From CAMTVQ01 sp947085255 (GTDB lineage: Bacteria > Bacteroidota > Bacteroidia > Sphingobacteriales > Sphingobacteriaceae): DNA of 64,000 nt. The notes beneath the pieces are model-generated. The model was not told where the DNA came from. It saw only the letters and a list, made by a program, of their open reading frames with translations, and made no database searches. Below, piece by piece: positions 1 to 8,409 of the stretch. Both the position numbers and the translations under genes were made by a program. Position 1 is the first letter of the stretch, and each line of letters opens with the position of its first letter. The stretch lies in the NCBI GenBank assembly GCA_947085255.1, contig CAMTVQ010000001.1, forward strand, positions 372,001 through 436,000, given 5' to 3'.

Positions 1-88
1 GTACGCCATCCCAAAAGGTGTGTCCTTCTTTTACAAACTTATCCCAACTGTATTTTACAGGTTCTGATTTTACGAGCCAATAATTCAT
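1..88 (-). CDS. EVE domain protein (5' part only)
   Basis: The 29 visible codons start with ATG at 88 and read MNYWLVKSEP, then YSWDKFV and WDGVR, where the window ends. This is the characteristic start of small stand-alone EVE-domain proteins (thymocyte nuclear protein 1 / YciO-neighbour type). The EVE fold is a PUA-like pocket that in other proteins binds modified bases; the substrate of the bacterial stand-alone forms is not settled. It is the last visible gene of a minus-strand run holA, VOC, EVE, with 48 bp to the gene before it. The remaining roughly 110 residues lie left of the window. The family call rests on the N-terminal motif alone. Confidence 0.75.
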   Translation of the reverse strand, partial: MNYWLVKSEPVKYSWDKFVKEGHTFWDGV

Positions 89-136
89 TTTACTACTTAC
101 GAATGGTTACTTATTCTACAAATAAAAGCGGTTCTA

Positions 137-508
137 CTACGCTACACTGTCCTTGTCAAAATGCGAATTTTCAATAATACCCACTAAATTGCCAAAAGGG
201 TCGTAAAGACTGGCTACTTTTATACCTCCACCCACATCTTGCACAAACTGGTGTACGGTTGCGCCAAGTTCTAACAGCTTTTCGAATGCTACTTCTATAT
301 TAGCAACTCCCCAATAACTTACCGGACTATGCCCCGAATGTTCTTTAGCCTCTCTTGGGTGCAAACCCAGCTCGAAACCACCTACGTTGTACCCTACGTA
401 AAATACCTCATCAAAATAAGGTTGTTGGCCTAATAAAGCCGTGTACCATGCTTTGGCTTGTTGTAAATCATCTACCATGTAGATAACGGTGCGGAGTCCT
501 AAAAACAT
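137..508 (-). CDS. VOC (glyoxalase/bleomycin-resistance fold) family protein
   Basis: A 123-residue single-domain protein. It begins with the VOC pattern of a beta strand (RTVIYMVDDL), a helix (AKAWYTALLG) and the strand pair around FELGLHP. It ends with the second module signature YDPFGNLVGIIEN. The fold covers glyoxalases, dioxygenases, epimerases and antibiotic-binding proteins, and sequence alone does not choose between them. The last-strand glutamate (IIEN) is a usual metal ligand position, so metal binding is plausible. It starts 1 bp after the stop of holA on the same strand, so the two are almost certainly co-transcribed; this does not by itself imply a shared function. Confidence 0.85.
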   Translation of the reverse strand: MFLGLRTVIYMVDDLQQAKAWYTALLGQQPYFDEVFYVGYNVGGFELGLHPREAKEHSGHSPVSYWGVANIEVAFEKLLELGATVHQFVQDVGGGIKVASLYDPFGNLVGIIENSHFDKDSVA

Positions 509-509
509 A

Positions 510-1511
510 TTAGTTCAGTATTTTGTAAATTAATTCTTTCAACAACTCCCCTTCTGCCACATTACCCGTACTATCTACCCCTTTGCTTTTTACATCATAT
601 TGGCGTAATTGGCTAATAATTTCGATTGTTTTTGGGTAACTGTACTGTCGTGCAGCTATCTCGTATTCTCCAACAAAGTACGGATTTACTTTTAATGCCG
701 AAGCAACAGCCCCTTTAGATTTATCTTTTAGGTAATGATAATTTAAAATACGCGTAAAATGAGTAGCCAACGTACCTATTGTTAATACAAAAGGGTGTGC
801 CTTGTGATTGGAAGCAAAATAGGTAACTATTTTAAAACACTTTAGATGATCTTTTTGACTCAAGGCACTAGTTAATTCAAACACATTGTACTCACGACTG
901 ATACCTATATTTTGCTCAATTTCTTTGGTACCTATTTCCTGACCTTGCGGTATGTTGATTAATAGCTTTTCAAGTTCGTTGGCAATTCTTTCTAAATCAT
1001 TACCCAAATATTCGGACAGCAAAGCAGTTGCTTTAGGTCCGATGCGGTGTTTTTTTGCTGCAACCCAATCGCTAATCCACTGGGGCAATTGATTTTCGTA
1101 CAGCTTTTTACTCTCCAACAACACTCCTGATTTTTCAATCGCTTTTGCCACTTTTAAGCGCTTATCTAAAGTGCCATATTTGTAACAAAATACTAAAATG
1201 GTAGTAGCCGCTGGGTTTTCGGCATAGGACACTAAATCATCCCATTTTTTAATATTTTGTGCTTCTTTTACGATTATTACCTGATAAGGCGCCATCATCG
1301 GGAAACGCTTGGCAGCATTAATAATGGTTATCAAATCGGTGTCTTTACCGTAAAAAATGGTTTGATTAAAGCTTTTTTCAGCATCGCTTAGTACTTGATG
1401 TTCTATATAATTACTGATAAGGTCGATATAATAACTTTCGTCCCCATGCAAAAAATAGATAGGTTTGTACTGCTTCTTCTGAAGCGATTGAAGTAATTCG
1501 GGTGCACTCAT
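510..1511 (-). CDS. holA: DNA polymerase III subunit delta
   Basis: Delta is the clamp-loader subunit that opens the beta sliding clamp during replication. The 333-residue protein has the usual N-terminal signature PIYFLHGDESYYID, a degenerate AAA+ module without a working Walker A motif. The middle section (SEYLGNDLERIANELEKL) and the C-terminal collar helices match the family in order and length. The ATG at 1511 gives the family-typical start (MSAPELLQSLQ). Divergent from the HsdR_N gene at 1565, an arrangement often seen in Bacteroidota. The 53-bp gap is partly filled by a seven-base tandem repeat that reaches the start codon. Confidence 0.93.
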   Translation of the reverse strand: MSAPELLQSLQKKQYKPIYFLHGDESYYIDLISNYIEHQVLSDAEKSFNQTIFYGKDTDLITIINAAKRFPMMAPYQVIIVKEAQNIKKWDDLVSYAENPAATTILVFCYKYGTLDKRLKVAKAIEKSGVLLESKKLYENQLPQWISDWVAAKKHRIGPKATALLSEYLGNDLERIANELEKLLINIPQGQEIGTKEIEQNIGISREYNVFELTSALSQKDHLKCFKIVTYFASNHKAHPFVLTIGTLATHFTRILNYHYLKDKSKGAVASALKVNPYFVGEYEIAARQYSYPKTIEIISQLRQYDVKSKGVDSTGNVAEGELLKELIYKILN

Positions 1512-1540
1512 TCGAATTACGAATTACGAACTACTATTCG
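1511..1540. repeat. Heptanucleotide tandem repeat (GAATTAC word)
   Basis: The word GAATTAC recurs with a period of 7 bp (ttCGAATTAC, GAATTAC, GAAcTAC) and decays into CTATTCG. It lies directly upstream of the holA start. The same word in the opposite orientation (TTCGTAA) fills 36416-36500. It belongs to a set of seven-base tandem words described in the findings. Confidence 0.7.
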
Positions 1541-1564
1541 GTATTTTAAAATTATTTTCGCCAA

Positions 1565-2017
1565 ATGCATACTTTCCCTTCTTTAAACCTACCAGCCCAC
1601 CCATTAAAAATAAAAGAGGCCGAACAAAAATGGCAGGTATTTGATGCTTTGCGCAAAAAATGGTTGGTACTAACACCCGAAGAGTGGGTGCGCCAACACA
1701 TGGTGCATTACCTTATAACCGAAAAAAAATACCCTAAAGCATTATTCAAGTTAGAGGGTGGATTACGCCTAAATACCCTGCAAAAACGGAGTGATATTGT
1801 AGTGTTCGACAAAACTGGCAATCCGTTTTTACTGGTAGAATGCAAAGCAACTTCGGTAAAACTTACTCAAGCCGTATTCGAGCAAATAGCAGCCTATAAT
1901 ACTACCCTTAAAGTAAAATACTTGGTGGTAAGCAATGGATTAGAGCATTACTGTTGCAGCATAGATTACGACACACACTCATATCAGTTTATTGCAGAAA
2001 TTCCTGTTTTTGAGTAA
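1565..2017 (+). CDS. Stand-alone HsdR N-terminal-like nuclease-fold protein
   Basis: A 150-residue protein matching the small HsdR_N_2 family. A helical start (PEEWVRQHMVHYLI) is followed by RSDIVVFD and PFLLVECKA, which supply the D...ExK core of the PD-(D/E)xK nuclease fold. Full-length type I restriction subunits are over 900 residues and carry helicase domains; none are present here and no hsdM or hsdS is nearby. It is therefore not part of a type I restriction system in this window. Similar single-domain proteins sit beside holA in many Bacteroidota and are of unknown role. ATG at 1565 follows the near-promoter sequence TATTTTCG. Confidence 0.85.
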   Translation: MHTFPSLNLPAHPLKIKEAEQKWQVFDALRKKWLVLTPEEWVRQHMVHYLITEKKYPKALFKLEGGLRLNTLQKRSDIVVFDKTGNPFLLVECKATSVKLTQAVFEQIAAYNTTLKVKYLVVSNGLEHYCCSIDYDTHSYQFIAEIPVFE

Positions 2018-2112
2018 GCATTTTTAATTTCGTTGTTTATATACAGCAAAATTCGCTTTACTTAAACCTTTTATCCATTTTTACCATATAAAGGTAATCC
2101 ATACAGCATACT

Positions 2113-4344
2113 ATGCCCCTACTCGAAATAGACGAAGCCTTAGAAAAAAAAGAGATTTTAAAACGCTATCGTACACTTTTACGTGCGTGTAAAGCTACCT
2201 TACAAAAGGGAGATAAGCGGTTGATTCGCAGGGCATTTGAAATGTCGGTTGAAGCACATAAAGATATGCGCCGAAAATCTGGCGAGCCTTATATTTATCA
2301 TCCATTGGCTGTTGCTCAAATTTGCGCCGAAGAAATTGGCTTAGGCACTACCTCTATTGTATGTGCACTATTGCACGATGTAGTAGAAGATACCAGCATT
2401 ACCTTAGAAGATATTGAACGTGAATTTGGTAAAAAATGCGCCAGTATTATCGATGGATTAACTAAAATTTCGGGGGTTTTTGACCATACCAGTAGCATAC
2501 AAGCCGAAAATTTTCGCAAAATGTTGCTTACCCTTGCCGATGATGTACGCGTAATTTTAATAAAGCTAGCAGATAGGTTGCACAACATGCGCACGATGGA
2601 TTTTATGCCGCGTGATAAGCAGCTAAAAATAGCTTCCGAAACAAGTTACCTCTATGCACCATTAGCCCACCGCTTGGGTTTATATACCGTTAAGTCAGAA
2701 TTGGAAGACTTAGCCATAAAATATACCGATACTACCACCTACAAATATGTAGCCGAAAAGCTAAATGAAACACGTGCCGAGCGCAACCGCTTTATTCGTG
2801 ATTTTGTAGAACCTATAAAGGCCGAATTGGAAGCTCAAGACTTGAAAGCAACCATTGTTGGACGACCAAAATCTATCTCTTCTATCTGGAACAAGATGAA
2901 GAAGAAAAACATCCCTTTTGAAGAGGTGTATGATTTATTTGCCATTCGTATTATTTTAGATAGCGAGCCAGAAAATGAAAAAGCTGATTGTTGGAAAGCT
3001 TATTCTATCGTAACCGATTTTTACCGACCAAACCCCGATAGATTACGCGACTGGGTATCTACCCCAAAAGGCAATGGGTACGAATCACTGCATACTACTG
3101 TAATGAGCAGCAAAGGCGCTTGGGTTGAAATACAAATACGCACCCAGCGCATGAATGAAATTGCCGAAAAGGGTTTTGCAGCACATTGGAAATACAAAGA
3201 ATCGAGTAATGACAGCGGATTAGACGATTGGTTGAAAAAAGTACGCGAAATTTTAAGTAACCCAGAAGCCAGCGCACTCGACTTTTTGGATGATTTTAAA
3301 ATGAATCTTTTTGCGGATGAAATTTTTGTTTTTACCCCAAAAGGAGAACTGATAAAACTACCCGCCCAGGCTACAACCTTAGACTTTGCCTTCGAAATTC
3401 ACTCCGACTTGGGTAGTAAGTGTATTGGAGCTAAAGTAAATCATAAATTAGTTCCATTAGCCCACAAATTACGCAATGGAGATCAAGTAGAGGTTATTAC
3501 TTCCTCTAAACAAAGTCCTAAAGAAGATTGGCTGGGTTTTGTGGTAACGGCCAAAGCCAAATCACGCATAAAAGCATCGCTAAAAGATGATAAACGCAAA
3601 ATAGCCGACGAAGGAAAAGAAACATTAGAACGTAAACTTAAATCGCTAAAAGTAGATTTCAATCCACAAACGGTAAATAAAATAAGTACCTTTTTTAAGT
3701 TACCAAGCGCATTAGAATTGTTCTATCAGGTAGGTATTGGTAAAATAGACGTAGCTCAATTGAAAGAGTATGTGCATGCCGAAAAAAATCCGGGGGCTGG
3801 CACCAAGCAATACGAAAAAGCCGATGATATTACCGCAAATCCTATTGACCAATTACTAAAAGCAGTAAAAAAACAAGCTGCCGATAGCTTGCTAATTGGC
3901 GAAGATTTACAAAAAATTGATTACCAATTGGCCGCCTGCTGTAATCCTATACCTGGCGATGATGTATTTGGTTTTGTTACCATAAACGAAGGCATTAAAA
4001 TACACCGTACCAGTTGTCCAAATGCGAGTAAACTGATGTCGAGCTATGGCTACCGCGTAATAAAAGCTAAGTGGACTAAACAACAACAAATTGCTTTTTT
4101 AACGGGCCTTAGGGTAAGCGGAACAGATGAAGTAGGTATTATCAACAATATCACTAAAATTATTTCGAGTGATTTTAAAGTAAACATGCGCTCTATTACG
4201 GTAGATACGAACGACGGTATTTTTGAGGGGATGATTATGGTATATGTAAACGATACCGACCATTTAGATGAGTTGATAGATAAATTACAGGATGTACACG
4301 GTATTGTATCGGTAACACGTTTTGATACTCAAAGCACCACTTAA
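2113..4344 (+). CDS. rel: Bifunctional (p)ppGpp synthetase/hydrolase Rel
   Basis: The 743-residue RSH enzyme makes and degrades the stringent-response alarmone (p)ppGpp. The N-terminal hydrolase HD domain is intact: His63 (YHPLAVAQ), then His88-Asp89 with Glu92-Asp93 in LLHDVVEDT. Hydrolase activity is therefore expected. The synthetase domain follows (YDLFAIRIIL; GNGYESLHTT). Next come a TGS domain at about 395-455 (EIFVFTPKGELIKLP), a helical and zinc-finger-like region with AACCNPIPGDD, and a C-terminal ACT domain (about 665-740). The length is that of single-copy Rel enzymes. It converges with the peroxidase gene, with only 5 bp between stops. Confidence 0.96.
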   Translation: MPLLEIDEALEKKEILKRYRTLLRACKATLQKGDKRLIRRAFEMSVEAHKDMRRKSGEPYIYHPLAVAQICAEEIGLGTTSIVCALLHDVVEDTSITLEDIEREFGKKCASIIDGLTKISGVFDHTSSIQAENFRKMLLTLADDVRVILIKLADRLHNMRTMDFMPRDKQLKIASETSYLYAPLAHRLGLYTVKSELEDLAIKYTDTTTYKYVAEKLNETRAERNRFIRDFVEPIKAELEAQDLKATIVGRPKSISSIWNKMKKKNIPFEEVYDLFAIRIILDSEPENEKADCWKAYSIVTDFYRPNPDRLRDWVSTPKGNGYESLHTTVMSSKGAWVEIQIRTQRMNEIAEKGFAAHWKYKESSNDSGLDDWLKKVREILSNPEASALDFLDDFKMNLFADEIFVFTPKGELIKLPAQATTLDFAFEIHSDLGSKCIGAKVNHKLVPLAHKLRNGDQVEVITSSKQSPKEDWLGFVVTAKAKSRIKASLKDDKRKIADEGKETLERKLKSLKVDFNPQTVNKISTFFKLPSALELFYQVGIGKIDVAQLKEYVHAEKNPGAGTKQYEKADDITANPIDQLLKAVKKQAADSLLIGEDLQKIDYQLAACCNPIPGDDVFGFVTINEGIKIHRTSCPNASKLMSSYGYRVIKAKWTKQQQIAFLTGLRVSGTDEVGIINNITKIISSDFKVNMRSITVDTNDGIFEGMIMVYVNDTDHLDELIDKLQDVHGIVSVTRFDTQSTT

Positions 4345-4349
4345 AAGCA

Positions 4350-5408
4350 CTAAAATGGCTTCTTTAAATCGGTACGATTAATAAAAGCAGTATCTGTATA
4401 GGTTTTTAGAAAGGCTAAAAGTTGGTTTTTTTGTGATTCGCTTAAATTTAGCCCTCCTTCTTCCACTTTTAGTTTAAGTTTAGGATGCAGTGTTGGGCTA
4501 TCTTTTAACCCCGAGTTGTAGTGTTCTATTACCTCCTCTAACGTATTAAATCTTCCGTCGTGCATATACGGAGCACTAAATACCGCATTGCGCAAACTGG
4601 GCACTCTAAACATGCCATCCGAATCGGATTTACTAACCGTTTTACCGTATCCTGTACCCGTAATATTTTCGTTCAATCCGTTGTTTTCGAATCCAGTAGT
4701 GGTGCTTAATGCTCCTCCATGGCAATGAAAACAATCGCCTGTTTCACTAAAAAAAATCTTATACCCTTCAAATTCATCTTTGGTAAATACCCCCGGATTA
4801 TTTGTTTGCTCAAACTTGTCGAACGTGCTATTGCCTGCCGAAATAATAGTACGCTCGAACTGTGCAATGGCTTTAGTTAGTCGCTCTATGGTCACTCCAT
4901 CGCTACCAAAAGCAGCTTTAAATAAACGTGGGTAATCTGGATGATTTTGTACTTTTTGCACCGTATTTGTAAGCGTTTCGTGCATTTCTATAGGGTTTTG
5001 TATAGGCTCCTCTACTTGTTCTTCTAAGGAAGTGACCCGTCCATCCCAAAAAAAACGATTGTACCAAGCTATGTTCACTAAAGAAGAAGCATTTGTTATA
5101 CCAACCGCAACATCTACTCCTTTGCTAAACTGCACATTGTCGGCAAAACCATTGGCTATTTTATGGCAAGAGGCGCAAGAAATGGTATTATTCTGAGAAA
5201 ATATCGGGTCGTAAAAAAGCCTACGCCCTAAAGCCACCCCATTTACGGTGAGTGGGTTATCGGCAGGAATAACAATACGTGGTAAATAATCGGGATATTG
5301 CAGCTCATAAGGAGTATCTGCAAGAGGTGTATCGGTTGTTTTTTTACATCCTATAAAAAAACTCAACCACATTACTACTACCAAAACAGCTATTACGAGA
5401 CGCTTCAT
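4350..5408 (-). CDS. Di-heme cytochrome c peroxidase / MauG-like lipoprotein
   Basis: A 352-residue exported protein with two c-type heme sites, CASCH (Cys78, Cys81, His82) and CFHCH (Cys226, Cys229, His230). The two heme domains are spaced as in bacterial cytochrome c peroxidases and MauG/MbnH enzymes. The N-terminus is a lipoprotein-like signal ending FFIGC (Cys21), so it is likely anchored outside the cytoplasm. Family members reduce hydrogen peroxide or oxidise protein residues. Its start overlaps the stop of the MbnP gene by one base, so the two are translationally coupled. That pairing suggests the MbnH role, oxidation of a tryptophan in MbnP, rather than peroxide detoxification; this is inference. 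Confidence 0.9.
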   Translation of the reverse strand: MKRLVIAVLVVVMWLSFFIGCKKTTDTPLADTPYELQYPDYLPRIVIPADNPLTVNGVALGRRLFYDPIFSQNNTISCASCHKIANGFADNVQFSKGVDVAVGITNASSLVNIAWYNRFFWDGRVTSLEEQVEEPIQNPIEMHETLTNTVQKVQNHPDYPRLFKAAFGSDGVTIERLTKAIAQFERTIISAGNSTFDKFEQTNNPGVFTKDEFEGYKIFFSETGDCFHCHGGALSTTTGFENNGLNENITGTGYGKTVSKSDSDGMFRVPSLRNAVFSAPYMHDGRFNTLEEVIEHYNSGLKDSPTLHPKLKLKVEEGGLNLSESQKNQLLAFLKTYTDTAFINRTDLKKPF

Positions 5409-6169
5409 TACTGTAGCATTACATGTTGTATACTAAATGCATCGGCTGCATTTTTACTAATAATTTGCTGAATACTATCGTTACTCATTATTGAAATAGG
5501 CAATTTAGAAAAATCAATAGTAACTGGTTCGCGCAGCAATTGAGCCAAATTAAAGGCAATATCTACTGTGAGCGATTGGTTATTAGTTAGTTCATACCGT
5601 TTGTCTAAGGGTAATTTTATTAGTACTTGGTTTGGTGTTCTACCAAAATGTATGGCATATGCCTTATCGGTAGAATCTATGACTTTATACAAACCTTCAA
5701 AACGTAAAAAATGATACCCTCCATCTTGTGTACCATCATGCCACTCCATGTTTTGGTTCACAACAGTTGCATCCAATCCATTATGTGTATTCATATTGGC
5801 AGCAATACCAAATACAAAAGCAATTGTATCTACCATTATAGAGGAAGCTGAAAAACGTACCGCATCTCGCTTAATCTGTAAAGTGGCAGGGTTTGTACTA
5901 CTCATGTATTGATAAGTACTCAATTGCAAATTGGGTAAGGCATATACATCCGACAAGTAAAACTCTACATTTAAGATACTAAAGGTATTTCCTGCCGCAT
6001 TCTGATATATAAACTTACCTTTTTCGATAGCTTTTCCATCTATCTCTGGTACTATATTAAGCGTTGTTGTTGCATCTACCGAACAATTATCGCATTCGGG
6101 CTTGCAACCGTTGATGAACAGTGCAATACCAATAACTAAAGCTGTACGATAAAAAATACGTTTTTCCAC
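5408..6169 (-). CDS. MbnP-family copper-binding lipoprotein
   Basis: A 253-residue protein matching the MbnP family: the opening strand TTTLNIVPEIDGK, then NVEFYLSDVYAL, and the conserved MEWHDGTQDGGYHFLRFEG block (Trp143). A signal ends LFINGC (Cys22), so it is probably a lipoprotein. In the characterised methanotroph pair, the di-heme enzyme MbnH converts a tryptophan of MbnP to kynurenine and the product binds copper. Trp143 is the obvious candidate here, but no alignment was run to show it is the same site. A CDNC motif just after the anchor (residues 26-29) is a possible extra metal site. First gene of a two-gene operon with the di-heme peroxidase. Confidence 0.82.
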   Translation of the reverse strand: MEKRIFYRTALVIGIALFINGCKPECDNCSVDATTTLNIVPEIDGKAIEKGKFIYQNAAGNTFSILNVEFYLSDVYALPNLQLSTYQYMSSTNPATLQIKRDAVRFSASSIMVDTIAFVFGIAANMNTHNGLDATVVNQNMEWHDGTQDGGYHFLRFEGLYKVIDSTDKAYAIHFGRTPNQVLIKLPLDKRYELTNNQSLTVDIAFNLAQLLREPVTIDFSKLPISIMSNDSIQQIISKNAADAFSIQHVMLQ

Positions 6170-6195
6170 ACGTTAAAAATACAAAAAAAGAAAGT

Positions 6196-6234
6196 TTTGT
6201 TTGCTGCTGCAGCTCAAAAAGCTTGTTATCTTTG
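6196..6234 (+). promoter_or_regulatory. Bacteroidota-type promoter for the ABC transporter
   Basis: TATCTTTG at 6227-6234 fits the -7 consensus TAnnTTTG. Two TTTG boxes (6196-6199 and 6200-6203) lie 23-27 bp upstream as possible -33 elements, slightly wider than the usual 19-21 bp. The transcript would carry a leader of about 65 nt before ATG 6303. Confidence 0.6.
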
Positions 6235-6302
6235 CACTTTAAAACCAAAGTGCTCCCTCACTCGTTTATATCTCCTAATACCCATTACTAAAATCCACAT
6301 AC

Positions 6303-8120
6303 ATGGCTCGTGCCCGATTGAATAGCGGAAATGCCGCTGAAGAAGAATTACCGAAAGCGAAGATTAACCGTCAGTCCTTACAAAATCTTATAAAATTACT
6401 CTCTTACTTACGCCCATATCGTGTTAAGTTTGGTTTAGGATTTTTCTTTTTATTATTATCCAGTATATCTTCTTTAGCGTTTCCTGCGGCTATGGGTAAA
6501 CTGATAGATGCTGCAACTGGCACACTATCCGAAGGTATATTAGATAATATCAACAGCATTGCCATTGCCTTAATGGCTATATTATTGGTACAAGCTGTAT
6601 TTTCCTTTTTCCGCATTTTGTGGTTTGTAGAAGTAGCAGAAAAAACGTTAGCAGATATTCGTAAAGCTACTTATGCTAAGCTTATTACGCTCCCAATGCG
6701 CTTTTTTGCTCAACGTCGTGTGGGCGAATTAAATAGCCGTATTTCTGCCGACTTATCGCAAATTCAAGACAGTATTACTACCACGCTTGCCGAAATTATT
6801 CGTCAAATTGTGGTATTTATTGGCGGTACCATTGCCCTTAGTTTGGTATCGGGCAAACTTACCTTAATGATGTTGAGCATATTACCTGTATTGGTAGTTG
6901 TAGCAGTTGTTTTTGGTCGTTTTATTCGTAAGCTATCACGCCAAGCGCAAGATAAATTAGCCGACTCTAACACCATTGTAGAAGAAACGCTGCAAGGCAT
7001 TGCCAATGTAAAAGCATTTGTAAACGAAGCCTATGAGGTAATACGTTACAAACGCAGTATTGATGAAGTAGTAAAACTAGCATTACGCGGAGCAAAATAC
7101 AGGGGTGCCTTTGCTTCTTTTATCATCTTCTGCTTATTTGGCAGTATTGTAGCCGTAGTTTGGTACGGTTCTAACTTGGTAAGTCAGGGACTAATTACCG
7201 TAGGCGGACTAACCACTTTTATATTGTACGCTACTTTTGTAGGTGCTGCCATGGGTAGTTTTGCCGAATTGTATGCTCAATTGCAAAAAACAGTTGGCGC
7301 TACCGAACGTGTTATAGAGTTATTGAACGAGGATAACGAAGCTATTACGCTTACCGAAACACGAACCATAAAAAACAAGATAAGTGGCACCATCGATTTT
7401 CAGGGAGTTGGTTTCTATTACCCATCACGCAAAGAGGTGCAAGTACTCAACGATGTGTCGTTTAAAGCAAATGCCGGCGAACGTGTAGCCGTAGTAGGCC
7501 CAAGTGGTGCTGGTAAATCAACCATTGCTTCGCTTATTTTACGTTTTTATGAGCCTACACAAGGCACGTTATTATTTGATGGCATTCCATCGGATGCCTA
7601 TAACTTAAACGACATTCGTAATCAGGTAGCTATAGTACCGCAAGATGTATTGTTGTTTGGCGGTTCTATTTTAGAAAATATACAATACGGTAAAACCGAT
7701 GCTACCGAAGCAGAAGTGATACAAGCAGCCCAACGTGCCAATGCGCACGAATTTATTACTGGCTTTCCGGAAGGTTATAGCACCTTGGTAGGCGAACGTG
7801 GTATTAAGCTTTCGGGCGGACAACGCCAGCGTATTGCCATTGCACGCGCTTTGCTAAAAGATCCAGCTATTTTAATTTTAGATGAAGCTACCAGTTCCCT
7901 CGACTCCGAATCGGAACGTTTGGTTCAAGAAGCGTTGGAAGAATTGATGAAAAACCGTACGTCCATTATTATTGCTCACCGCCTTTCTACCATTCGCGAA
8001 GCAGATAGAATTGTGGTAATTGATAAAGGAAAAGTACTCGAAAGTGGTACACATGCCCAATTAATAGCCCAAGAAAACGGTTTGTATAAGTATTTGAGCG
8101 AATTGCAGTTGGAGGGGTAG
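6303..8120 (+). CDS. ABC exporter, fused membrane and ATPase domains
   Basis: A 605-residue half-transporter with a six-helix membrane domain (about residues 35-330) followed by the nucleotide-binding domain. Seen in the latter are Walker A GPSGAGKST (399-407), the signature LSGGQRQR, Walker B ILILDEATSSLD with the catalytic glutamate, and the H-loop IIAHRLST. It should work as a homodimer in the inner membrane, exporting lipids, drugs or peptides in the manner of MsbA and ABCB-type carriers; the substrate cannot be read from sequence. It has its own promoter and no accessory gene beside it, so an essential MsbA role and a general exporter role are both possible. Confidence 0.93.
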   Translation: MARARLNSGNAAEEELPKAKINRQSLQNLIKLLSYLRPYRVKFGLGFFFLLLSSISSLAFPAAMGKLIDAATGTLSEGILDNINSIAIALMAILLVQAVFSFFRILWFVEVAEKTLADIRKATYAKLITLPMRFFAQRRVGELNSRISADLSQIQDSITTTLAEIIRQIVVFIGGTIALSLVSGKLTLMMLSILPVLVVVAVVFGRFIRKLSRQAQDKLADSNTIVEETLQGIANVKAFVNEAYEVIRYKRSIDEVVKLALRGAKYRGAFASFIIFCLFGSIVAVVWYGSNLVSQGLITVGGLTTFILYATFVGAAMGSFAELYAQLQKTVGATERVIELLNEDNEAITLTETRTIKNKISGTIDFQGVGFYYPSRKEVQVLNDVSFKANAGERVAVVGPSGAGKSTIASLILRFYEPTQGTLLFDGIPSDAYNLNDIRNQVAIVPQDVLLFGGSILENIQYGKTDATEAEVIQAAQRANAHEFITGFPEGYSTLVGERGIKLSGGQRQRIAIARALLKDPAILILDEATSSLDSESERLVQEALEELMKNRTSIIIAHRLSTIREADRIVVIDKGKVLESGTHAQLIAQENGLYKYLSELQLEG

Positions 8121-8151
8121 AACGGTTGGAGGTTTAAAGGTTATAAGGTTT
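8121..8151. repeat. Seven/eight-base repeat (AAGGTTT word)
   Basis: GGTTTAA, AGGTTAT and AAGGTTT follow one another with a period of about 7 bp between the ABC transporter stop and the convergent yoeB stop. The inverse word (AACCTTACAAC) makes up the array at 45083-45120. Confidence 0.6.
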
Positions 8152-8409
8152 CTAATAATGTCCTTTAAGTGAAAGAACTAAAATGGTATTGTTCACTACT
8201 TCATATACCAGTCGGTGCTCTTGATTTATTCTACGCGACCAAATACCTGCAAGTTGATGTTTCAGCGGTTCTGGTTTGCCAATACCTTCAAAAGGATTTT
8301 CAGCGGTAGCTGTAAGTAAATTGGAAATTTTTAACATTATTTTTTTGTTGCCCGAATTTTTCCAAAAAGCTATATCCTCTTTAGCTTTTTTGGTATAGGC
8401 TATTTCCAT
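8152..8409 (-). CDS. yoeB: YoeB-family mRNA interferase toxin
   Basis: An 85-residue protein of the Txe/YoeB family. These RelE-fold toxins cut mRNA on the ribosome. The diagnostic C-terminal part is present: IWSRRINQEHRLVYEV, and the extreme C-terminus LKGHY, giving the His84-Tyr85 pair used in catalysis together with the Glu/His/Arg cluster. Its start overlaps the antitoxin stop by 10 bp, the normal antitoxin-first order. The partner is not the usual Phd/YefM type. The toxin looks intact and probably active. Only the AAGGTTT repeat separates it from the ABC transporter gene. Confidence 0.92.
   Translation of the reverse strand: MEIAYTKKAKEDIAFWKNSGNKKIMLKISNLLTATAENPFEGIGKPEPLKHQLAGIWSRRINQEHRLVYEVVNNTILVLSLKGHY

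Noticed and set aside
1565..2017. Type I restriction system
   Set aside because: Only a 150-residue HsdR_N-like domain is present; no helicase part, no hsdM or hsdS.
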